A stretch of 9,281 nt of DNA from Candidatus Shapirobacteria bacterium (GTDB lineage: Bacteria; Patescibacteriota; Microgenomatia; UBA12405; UBA6130), in assembly GCA_027007615.1 (NCBI GenBank), contig JALTFB010000032.1:1-9281 (forward strand), in the 5' to 3' direction. The notes beneath the pieces are model-generated. The model was not told the DNA's origin and did not search any database. It saw only the letters and a program-made list of their open reading frames with translations. The number at the start of each line of letters is the position of its first letter. Within the stretch, counting starts at the first letter, position 1. Below are positions 1 through 5,054 of the stretch, piece by piece. Made by a program: the position numbers and the translations under genes.

Positions 1-752
1 TGCGCAATGCTATTGACAGGCTTAAGAAAGATAAGTTAAATGGACAAGCAAGCCTTTTTGACTCTAAGCAGGGCCAGGATGATGGCGATGTGAAATTGCC
101 GCATTTTGAAGTTAATCAATCGGAAAAGATTTCTAACGAAGAAAAATTAAATTTTGAAAAAGAATTGTTGGGGTTTTATTTGAGCGGGCATCCTTTGGGT
201 AATAAGTTGGCGAAGTATGCCAGCCTAGCGAGCCATCAGATAGAAAAAGTGCTGAGCGAAGAGGGGTCTTTGCGGGTGCGGTTGGTAGGGGCGATTGATA
301 ATTTACGCTTGGTAACTACTAAAAAAAGTGGCAGAGCGATGGCTTTTGCCAATTTGCGCGATGAAACAAGTGTCGTGGATTTGGTAATCTTTCCCGATCT
401 TTACGATCGCCGAATGCAGATTTTAAACGCCGGAGTGGTAGTGGTTGTTGAGGGACGGAGTGATCATCGGGAGGGTAAGGTAAGCGTTGTGGCTGAAGAA
501 ATCAGTTTACCGGAAAATTTTTCAGTAGGGGAAAAGAAGCCAGGTGGTGGCAGCGGGCAGCTTATTCTTCATATCCCTCCGCATTTTAGCCCTTCACGAT
601 TAATGGCTTTGAATGAAATTCTCCAACAACATCCCGGGCAGAAACATTTAGTTCTGGCTTTTGCCAACGGAAAGGTTATTGTTCCCAAGCAAGGTATTGA
701 TTTTACTCCGGCGGTGGAACGCAAATTGAGCGAATTGTTGGGAGAACAATAA
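1..752 (+). CDS. dnaE: DNA polymerase III alpha subunit, C-terminal part (partial, 5' end outside window)
   Basis: This is the tail of the replicative polymerase subunit that synthesises DNA in the Pol III holoenzyme. The reading frame is open from base 3 and has no start inside the window; the GTG at 90 is internal. Seen: an N-G-Q-A-S-L-F-D stretch near base 42, then the family hallmark E-K-E-L-L-G-F-Y-L-S-G-H-P-L at about 150-195. An OB-fold (nucleic-acid-binding) segment follows, with V-R-L-V-G-A-I and an F-A-N-L-R-D-E strand at about 275-420, and then the small C-terminal domain. The palm, PHP and finger domains lie upstream of the window. It ends with TAA 48 bp before rplS, with no clear terminator between them. 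No frameshift is seen. The identification is secure from the SGHPL block plus OB fold; only the bacterial DnaE versus PolC subtype rests on the domain order. Confidence 0.93.
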   Translation, partial: RNAIDRLKKDKLNGQASLFDSKQGQDDGDVKLPHFEVNQSEKISNEEKLNFEKELLGFYLSGHPLGNKLAKYASLASHQIEKVLSEEGSLRVRLVGAIDNLRLVTTKKSGRAMAFANLRDETSVVDLVIFPDLYDRRMQILNAGVVVVVEGRSDHREGKVSVVAEEISLPENFSVGEKKPGGGSGQLILHIPPHFSPSRLMALNEILQQHPGQKHLVLAFANGKVIVPKQGIDFTPAVERKLSELLGEQ

Positions 753-764
753 AAAAATTTCTTC

Positions 765-799
765 TTGCCGGATTTAGATGGAAAGTGATACAATACAAT
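765..799 (+). promoter_or_regulatory. rplS promoter, extended -10, predicted leaderless start
   Basis: A -35-like TTGCCG (765-770) is followed after 18 bp by TACAAT (789-794). TG stands one base before the hexamer (TGATACAAT, 786-794), giving an extended -10. A second TACAAT overlaps at 794-799. With the usual 6-7 nt distance, transcription would start at about 801, exactly the A of the rplS ATG. The only purine-rich block upstream (GGAAAG, about 780-785) is too far away, and lies inside the promoter, to act as a ribosome binding site. A leaderless mRNA is therefore an inference from spacing. Confidence 0.6.
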
Positions 800-800
800 C

Positions 801-1121
801 ATGGCAAATAATTTTCAATGGCAAGATACTGTTGTGCGAGTGGGAGATATTATCCGCCTTGAATATCGCATTAAAGAAAAAGATAAAGAGCGGTTGCAGC
901 CTTTTCAAGGGCGGGTAATTGCCGTTAAGGGCCAAAGCGCCCGGAGCAAAACCTTTACGGTTAGAAAGATGGGGGCTGATAATATTGGCGTAGAACGTAT
1001 TTTTCCAGTCCAATCTCCTTGGATTAAAAGTTTAAAAGTAGTTGGCCATCCCAGCAAACCAGCGCGCCGAGCAAAGTTGTATTATCTCCGCCAACGGCAT
1101 GGCAAAAAAGCCCGCCTCTAA
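801..1121 (+). CDS. rplS: 50S ribosomal protein L19
   Basis: L19 lies at the 30S-50S interface of the ribosome. The 106-residue product has the full L19 pattern: G-D-I-I-R-L near residue 16, I-K-E-K-D-K-E-R-L-Q-P-F-Q-G-R-V-I-A in the first third, T-F-T-V-R-K-M then G-V-E-R-I-F-P in the centre, and R-R-A-K-L-Y-Y-L-R-Q-R-H-G-K-K-A-R-L at the C-terminus. The length is slightly below the 110-120 residues usual in the family. The ATG at 801 is the only sensible start and has no ribosome binding site; it falls at the predicted transcription start. The gene is not beside rpsP, rimM or trmD, its partners in many bacteria. Instead it overlaps the yraN-type gene by 23 bp, so the two are probably co-expressed. 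Confidence 0.97.
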   Translation: MANNFQWQDTVVRVGDIIRLEYRIKEKDKERLQPFQGRVIAVKGQSARSKTFTVRKMGADNIGVERIFPVQSPWIKSLKVVGHPSKPARRAKLYYLRQRHGKKARL

Positions 1122-1488
1122 CGGTTGGGGAAACAAAGCGGTTGGCCAGCAAGGAGAAACACTAGCGGCAACCTACTTAAAGCAACAGGGCCTTAAAATT
1201 TTAGATCGTAATTTTCGGACTCGCCGGGGAGAAATTGATTTAATTGCAAAAGAACGGCAGGAATTAGTGTTTGTGGAAGTGAAAACGCGCCGTGACGACC
1301 AGGCCGGCTATCCTGAGGAAGCAGTAAAGTGGCATAAAATAAGAGCCTTGATGCGCGCCGCTTGGTTTTACAGCCAAAAACATCCCGATTTGCCGCAGGC
1401 ATGGCGCATTGATGTGGTGGCGATACAATGGAAAGATGGCCAACCCTCAATTCGTTGGTTTAAGAATGTTTCTCCGCAGTTCAGTTAG
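1099..1488 (+). CDS. yraN: YraN/UPF0102 family protein (nuclease-fold)
   Basis: A 129-residue protein of the UPF0102 family, whose members share a restriction-endonuclease-like fold but whose cellular role is not firmly known. Seen: G-x-x-G-E-x-x-A-x-x-Y-L at residues 16-27 with Glu20, then G-E-I-D-L-I-A at 44-50 (Asp47), then F-V-E-V-K-T-R at 58-64 (Glu60, Lys62). Together these form the D...ExK nuclease-type signature. P-E-E-A-V near 72 and R-I-D-V-V at 103-107 complete the family pattern. The start is ATG 1099, because the homologous core begins soon after it. A TTG at 1042 would add 19 unrelated residues inside rplS. There is no ribosome binding site, so coupling to rplS translation is likely. 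Length matches the family (about 120-130). Whether it is catalytically active cannot be told from sequence. Confidence 0.9.
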   Translation: MAKKPASNGWGNKAVGQQGETLAATYLKQQGLKILDRNFRTRRGEIDLIAKERQELVFVEVKTRRDDQAGYPEEAVKWHKIRALMRAAWFYSQKHPDLPQAWRIDVVAIQWKDGQPSIRWFKNVSPQFS

Positions 1489-1567
1489 CCTATTTGCAGC
1501 CCGCAAACATAAATCACTAACCAGCGGACTAGCAAATTCTGCTTTTAGAAATCCAGTGCCGCATTAG

Positions 1568-1639
1568 TGCCGCCAGCGGGAATCGAACCCGCCTTTTCAC
1601 CTTGAAAGGGTGATGTCCTAGCCAATAGACGATGGCAGC
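1568..1639 (-). tRNA. tRNA-Glu (anticodon UUC)
   Basis: The minus strand folds into a complete 72-nt cloverleaf. The acceptor stem is GCTGCCA with TGGCGGC (one U-G pair) and discriminator A at 1568. The D arm is GTCT/GGAC with an 8-nt loop containing GG. The anticodon stem TCACC/GGTGA closes the loop CTTTCAA, anticodon TTC at 1604-1606. A 4-nt variable region and a T arm GCGGG/CCCGC with loop TTCGATT follow. The D arm and anticodon loop resemble other bacterial tRNA-Glu genes. CCA is not encoded (the bases after the discriminator read CTA), so a CCA-adding enzyme is needed. It is transcribed away from mraZ and converges on yraN. Confidence 0.96.
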
Positions 1640-1648
1640 ATATTTTAA

Positions 1649-1657
1649 ATTATAACA
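1649..1657 (-). promoter_or_regulatory. Extended -10 promoter of tRNA-Glu
   Basis: The minus strand reads TGTTATAAT, a perfect extended -10 (TGnTATAAT). Its last base (1649) is 10 bp before the mature tRNA 5' end (1639), which places the start of transcription at about 1642. No good -35 stands at 16-18 bp, which is tolerated by extended -10 promoters. It lies back to back with the mraZ promoter. Confidence 0.65.
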
Positions 1658-1679
1658 TGGCCTTAGTGGTGAGTGGGGC

Positions 1680-1708
1680 TTGACAAAGCATTTATAATAT
1701 TTAAAAAT
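1680..1708 (+). promoter_or_regulatory. mraZ promoter region (exact elements ambiguous)
   Basis: A perfect TTGACA (1680-1685) and a perfect TATAAT (1693-1698) are present but only 7 bp apart, so they cannot serve the same sigma-factor contact. Either TATAAT works with a poor -35 at about 1670-1675 (start near 1705, a 40-nt leader), or TTGACA works with an A/T-rich -10 at about 1702-1708. In both cases transcription would begin inside the repeat array at 1701-1740. Confidence 0.5.
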
Positions 1709-1740
1709 GGTGTAAAGTGGTGAAAAATGGTTAAGAGTGG
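1701..1740 (+). promoter_or_regulatory. Four tandem 10-bp repeats, putative MraZ-binding boxes
   Basis: Four head-to-tail 10-bp units lie directly before mraZ: TTAAAAATGG, TGTAAAGTGG, TGAAAAATGG and TTAAGAGTGG. The consensus is T-T/G-purine/T-AA-purine-purine-TGG. The exact 10-bp period puts every TGG on the same DNA face. MraZ proteins studied in E. coli and Mycoplasma bind GTGG-type direct repeats of this period upstream of their own gene, so self-regulation of the cluster is the natural reading. Two further GTGG copies (1666-1669 and 1673-1676) are out of phase. The fourth repeat ends 4 bp before the chosen ATG. Confidence 0.78.
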
Positions 1741-1744
1741 CAGT

Positions 1745-2182
1745 ATGATTTTAGGCCAATATCAAGGTACCTTGACTTCCAAGGGAAGGTTGGCTTTTCC
1801 CAAAAAGTTACGGTCTAAATTGGGAGATAGGGTAATTATTACCAGAGGCTACGACGGTTGTTTATTAGCGATGCAGCTTAACCGATGGCGGCCTTTGGTA
1901 AAGCAGCTTGGTGGCAATTCGTTAATTTTGGAGGCTTCACGGGAAACAAGCCGCTTCCTCTTGGGAAATGCCGCTGAAATAGAGTTGGATCAACAAGGGC
2001 GTTTTATTTTGCCGCAGCATTTGCGCCAATATGCGGGCATCAGCGGGAAAGTGGTCTTCCTGGGCTTATACCATTATGTTGAAATTTGGGATTTAGCCAA
2101 CTGGCGCAAATATCAGCGCTATTTAAGCCAAAATATTAAACAGATTTCAGAAAGGCTAACTCATGGCGCGAAAAGCGCTTGA
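1745..2182 (+). CDS. mraZ: Transcriptional regulator MraZ
   Basis: MraZ is an AbrB-like, ring-forming DNA-binding protein that controls the dcw cluster it heads. The 145-residue product begins M-I-L-G-Q-Y-Q-G-T-L, matching the usual MraZ N-terminus (M-F-x-G-E-Y-x-x-x-L). The two family repeats are T-S-K-G-R (11-15) followed by L-A-F-P, and D-Q-Q-G-R (82-86) followed by F-I-L-P. The first repeat has Thr where Asp is usual. The C-terminus is helical and basic. The start was set at ATG 1745; an in-frame ATG at 1727 would add M-V-K-S-G-S and place the start inside the third operator repeat. A weak AAGAG (1733-1737) is 7 nt upstream of 1745 and overlaps the last repeat, so bound MraZ and ribosome entry could compete. 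It overlaps rsmH by 20 bp. Confidence 0.93.
   Translation: MILGQYQGTLTSKGRLAFPKKLRSKLGDRVIITRGYDGCLLAMQLNRWRPLVKQLGGNSLILEASRETSRFLLGNAAEIELDQQGRFILPQHLRQYAGISGKVVFLGLYHYVEIWDLANWRKYQRYLSQNIKQISERLTHGAKSA
2151..2155 (+). promoter_or_regulatory. Ribosome binding site of rsmH
   Basis: AAAGG ends 7 nt before ATG 2163, inside the end of mraZ. It supports this start and reinitiation after mraZ. Confidence 0.55.
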
Positions 2183-3047
2183 TTGGCATCAGCCGGTTCT
2201 CTTGCAAGAAGTTTTGGAGTATTTACAACCGAGGAAAAGACGGCGTTATTTGGACGCCACTTTGGGCGGTGGCGGCTATAGTTATGAAATCCATCGCCAA
2301 GGGGGTTTGGTTCTATCACTGGATTGGGATCCTAGCATAGTTGTTTTAGCCAAGAAGCGCTACTCCTGCCCCAACGCTTCTTGGCGCTTGCGGGTAGGCA
2401 ATTTTGCCCGGTTGGCAACGTTTTGCCAAGAAGAGAATTTCTGCCCGTTGAGTGGAATTATTTTTGACCTGGGGCTTAGTCGGATGCATTATCAAATGCG
2501 GAGGGGATTTTCGTTCAAAGAAACAGCCCCCTTAGATATGAGACTGAATCCTCATTTGCAAGAAACAGCAGCCGACCTGATACGCCGTTTGCCGGAAAAG
2601 CAATTGGCGGTGTTTTTGGAGCGCTTAGCCCAAGAAAAGTATGCTCGAGAAATCGCTCAAGCTTTGAAGAAGACAATTAGGAAAACGGTGTCTGCCAAAG
2701 AAGTAGCCAAGGCGATAGTAGATATTTACTACCGGCATGGCGAACAGCCAAAATTACATCCGGCTACAAAGACATTCTTGGCCTTGCGGATGATGGTGAA
2801 CCGCGAGGAGAAGAATCTTAGCGCCGGCTTAGCGGCATCTTTGTGGGTATTGCATTCCCGGGGGCGACTGCTGGTGATAAGTTTCCATTCCGGTGAAGAC
2901 AGGATAGTTAAGGCATTCTTCCGCCAACAAGAAGGGAAGAGGAAGCTAAAAATATTGACAAAACAGCCAATTTATCCATCAGAACGGGAATTAAAAGTAA
3001 ATTATTTATCTCGCAGCGCCCGAATGCGGGTAGCTGAAAAAATATGA
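2163..3047 (+). CDS. rsmH: 16S rRNA (cytosine1402-N4)-methyltransferase
   Basis: RsmH (MraW) uses S-adenosylmethionine to methylate N4 of C1402 in the 16S rRNA decoding centre. All family blocks are visible in the 294-residue protein: H-Q-P-V-L-L-Q-E-V at 9-17, the SAM-binding D-A-T-L-G-G-G-G-Y-S at 31-40, D-W-D-P at 54-57, F-D-L-G-L-S at 101-106, R-G-F-S-F at 114-118, and P-L-D-M-R-L at 123-128. H-P-A-T-K-T-F-L-A-L-R at 199-209, I-S-F-H-S-G-E-D-R-I-V-K at 239-250 and S-R-S-A-R-M-R at 283-289 follow. Small departures are S-R-M after D-L-G-L (usually S-S-x-Q) and S-G-E-D (usually S-L-E-D). It is slightly short (about 310 is typical). An ATGA overlap couples it to the next gene. The identification is secure. 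Confidence 0.97.
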   Translation: MARKALDWHQPVLLQEVLEYLQPRKRRRYLDATLGGGGYSYEIHRQGGLVLSLDWDPSIVVLAKKRYSCPNASWRLRVGNFARLATFCQEENFCPLSGIIFDLGLSRMHYQMRRGFSFKETAPLDMRLNPHLQETAADLIRRLPEKQLAVFLERLAQEKYAREIAQALKKTIRKTVSAKEVAKAIVDIYYRHGEQPKLHPATKTFLALRMMVNREEKNLSAGLAASLWVLHSRGRLLVISFHSGEDRIVKAFFRQQEGKRKLKILTKQPIYPSERELKVNYLSRSARMRVAEKI

Positions 3048-3325
3048 AAAAACCGAAACGTTTTTTGATTTTTGCTTTTGTTTTGAGCCAATTAGCCCTA
3101 TGGTTGTTTTTGCGGAATTCTAATTTTAATTTAGCAGTTGATTTAGATGAATTGGGGCAAAAACAGCATTCATTATCTTTCGATATTGAACGACAGCGGC
3201 AACGTCTGGCGCAACTTACTTCGCTTAGATACCTAACCCAAGAAGCTAAGCAGTTGGAGATTGCCGAAGTAAAAACTTTTTGGCGGCTGCCATCTTCGGC
3301 TATCGCCTCATTGCCAATGCCATGA
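3044..3325 (+). CDS. ftsL: FtsL-like division protein
   Basis: A 93-residue bitopic protein: basic N-terminus (K-K-P-K-R), one hydrophobic segment at about 7-23, then an outward-facing stretch rich in Q, L and R at about 33-72 that should form a coiled coil. L-R-Y-L-T-Q-E-A-K-Q-L near 61-71 recalls the FtsL/DivIC pattern. FtsL joins FtsB and FtsQ and activates the FtsW-FtsI synthase at the septum. Sequence similarity in this family is low, so the call rests on topology, size and the classic place between rsmH and ftsI. It starts at ATG 3044, overlapping the rsmH stop as ATGA, and ends in an ATGA overlap with ftsI. No ribosome binding site is seen, so translation is probably coupled to rsmH. 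DivIC/FtsB-like is the alternative. Confidence 0.75.
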   Translation: MKKPKRFLIFAFVLSQLALWLFLRNSNFNLAVDLDELGQKQHSLSFDIERQRQRLAQLTSLRYLTQEAKQLEIAEVKTFWRLPSSAIASLPMP

Positions 3326-5028
3326 GAACCAGGCATTTTTCGCTTTTGGCGACGATATACTTTATTTGGTTTTTGGCGATAGCGATAAGGCTATTCTACT
3401 GGCAGGTTTCGGCAACTGAGCATTTCCAATCTTTTCAGCCGATTTCCAAGCAAGGGTTGATGGTGCAACCGCGGAGGGGGCGAATTTTTAGCAGTGACAA
3501 TTTTTCTTTGGTAGCTAATAAAAAGGGCTATTTGGTTTTTCTCTGGCGCCCCAATCTGAAAATCAAATTTAATAACCTTTTAAAGAAAATTTCTCCCGTA
3601 ATCTACTATCGTGAAAGCAAGAAAAAGCAAGAACATGATCAAAAATTGTTGAAAAGAATTATTGCCGGCGTCCCCGGCCAGCAGTGGCTGGCCCTAAAAC
3701 ATCATCTGACTTATGGGCAATACCAGGCCCTGCGCGATTTGCATATATCCGGTTTGGGCTTTCGTGCGGAAATGGAGCGTTTCTATCCCGAGGGTTCAAT
3801 GGCCGCTCATCTTCTCGGTTTTGTCGGTTCCGATAAGGTGGGCCGCCCCCAAGGTTATTTTGGACTGGAAGGCTTTTACCAAAATCAGTTGGTTGGCTTG
3901 GCCGGAATTCGTCCCCCCTCTCGCTTCTGGGGATTTTTGGAAGGGAAAAGCCATCAATTGCCGCCCCATGATGGCCGCGACCTTTACCTTTTTTTGGATC
4001 GCGGAGCACAATTCATTGCCGAACGGGCGTTGGCGAAAGGTATCCGCCAATATGGCGCCAAAGAAGGTTGGGTAGTTATTTTAGATAGCCGCAAAGGGAC
4101 TGTGCTGGCAATGGCAAGTTGGCCAAAGTATGATCCTGCAGATTATTCCCGTTATCCCTATCAGCGTTTTGTCAATCCGGTTATTTCTGCAGCTTTTGAG
4201 CCCGGCTCTATTCTCAAACCATTGGTGATGGCGGCGGCTCTAAATGAAAAAGTGGTTACCCCAGAGACGCAGTGCCCCATTTGTGCCGGACCTTTGAAAA
4301 TTGGCGAATATACAATTAAGACTTGGAATAATGTCTATCACCCGCAAATAACAATGACGGGGGTAATAAAAGATTCCGATAACGTGGGAATGGCATTTGT
4401 TTCCCAGCGCCTGGGTAAGAAAAAGTTGTTCAAATATTTTGAACAACTTTATTTGACTAGGAAAACAGGCATTGACTTGCAGGGAGAAATGGTGCCACCG
4501 TTGAAGCCGGGGGACGAATGGTATCCGATTGATTTGGCAACAGCAGCGTTTGGACAGGGGATTGCGGTAACACCAATACAGTTTACGGTTGCCTTTAACG
4601 CCTTGGCGAATGGAGGAGTTGTCTTGAGGCCTCGGGTAGTGAAAGAAATTAAAGATGGCTCACAGGTTTTTTATACAAAAGCAGATGTTTTATCGCGTCC
4701 ATTCAGTAAACAAACAAATCAAGAAATCAAGCAAATGTTAGTCACCGCCGTTAACGAGGGAGAAGCGAAATGGACACGATTAAAAGGTTACCGCATTGCC
4801 GGCAAAACCGGAACGGCGCAAATTCCCATCAAGGGCCATTATGCGGAAAAAAAGACGATTGCTTCCTTTGTGGGATTTGCTCCGGCGGATAAACCGCGCT
4901 TCACCATGTTGGTTAGTTTGCGAGAGCCAAGCAGTTCGCCGTGGGGTTCTGAAACAGCGGCGCCCCTTTGGTTTCATATTGCTAAGGCCCTCTTTGTTTA
5001 TTGGGGCATTCAACCCAATGGGAATTAA
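3322..5028 (+). CDS. ftsI: Penicillin-binding protein, FtsI/PBP2 class B transpeptidase
   Basis: A septal D,D-transpeptidase that cross-links peptidoglycan stem peptides outside the membrane. The 568-residue protein has one N-terminal membrane segment (about 6-29). A PBP dimerisation region follows, with R-R-G-R-I-F and F-G-L-E-G-F-Y-x-x-x-L-x-G near 180. The transpeptidase domain contains all three active-site motifs: E-P-G-S-I-L-K (nucleophile Ser296, Lys299), S-D-N (352-354) and K-T-G-T-A (495-499). There are no C-terminal PASTA domains. Two cysteines, C-P-I-C at 317-320, sit just after the nucleophile and could form a disulfide. The start is ATG 3322, which overlaps the ftsL stop as ATGA; an in-frame ATG at 3280 would only extend back into ftsL. 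It is the only PBP in the window. No ftsW partner is nearby. Confidence 0.94.
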   Translation: MRTRHFSLLATIYFIWFLAIAIRLFYWQVSATEHFQSFQPISKQGLMVQPRRGRIFSSDNFSLVANKKGYLVFLWRPNLKIKFNNLLKKISPVIYYRESKKKQEHDQKLLKRIIAGVPGQQWLALKHHLTYGQYQALRDLHISGLGFRAEMERFYPEGSMAAHLLGFVGSDKVGRPQGYFGLEGFYQNQLVGLAGIRPPSRFWGFLEGKSHQLPPHDGRDLYLFLDRGAQFIAERALAKGIRQYGAKEGWVVILDSRKGTVLAMASWPKYDPADYSRYPYQRFVNPVISAAFEPGSILKPLVMAAALNEKVVTPETQCPICAGPLKIGEYTIKTWNNVYHPQITMTGVIKDSDNVGMAFVSQRLGKKKLFKYFEQLYLTRKTGIDLQGEMVPPLKPGDEWYPIDLATAAFGQGIAVTPIQFTVAFNALANGGVVLRPRVVKEIKDGSQVFYTKADVLSRPFSKQTNQEIKQMLVTAVNEGEAKWTRLKGYRIAGKTGTAQIPIKGHYAEKKTIASFVGFAPADKPRFTMLVSLREPSSSPWGSETAAPLWFHIAKALFVYWGIQPNGN

Positions 5029-5035
5029 ATAGCTA

Positions 5036-5044
5036 TGCTATAAT
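5036..5044 (+). promoter_or_regulatory. Internal extended -10 promoter before murE
   Basis: TGCTATAAT is a perfect extended -10 in the 26-bp gap between ftsI and murE. Transcription would begin near 5051, about 4 nt before ATG 5055, so murE would be made from an almost leaderless transcript. No -35 is evident at 16-18 bp. The element overlaps an inverted repeat ATAGC-TAT-GCTAT (5029-5041), flanked by TTAA on both sides, which could serve as an operator. The function is inferred from the match and spacing only. Confidence 0.55.
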
Positions 5045-5054
5045 TAAACAGTTA

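Noticed and set aside
1042..1098. TTG start giving 19 extra residues on the yraN-type protein
   Set aside because: The added part lies wholly inside rplS, shows no family similarity, and ATG 1099 fits the family N-terminus.
1493..1507. Stem-loop TTTGC-AGCCC-GCAAA between yraN and the tRNA, a possible terminator
   Set aside because: Only 5 bp with two G-C pairs and no T-run on either strand, so a terminator call is not supported.
1531..1552. TTCT/AGAA hairpin downstream of tRNA-Glu
   Set aside because: A 4-bp stem with a short T stretch is within chance.
1727..1744. Earlier in-frame ATG for mraZ
   Set aside because: It lies within the operator repeats and adds residues not seen in MraZ; ATG 1745 gives the standard N-terminus.
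3280..3321. Earlier ATG for ftsI
   Set aside because: It would overlap ftsL by 46 bp, while ATG 3322 forms the ATGA overlap seen at other junctions and leaves a normal short cytoplasmic tail before the membrane segment.
3659..4075. Open frames on both strands inside ftsI
   Set aside because: Compositional shadows of the PBP gene with no recognisable domain and no start signals.
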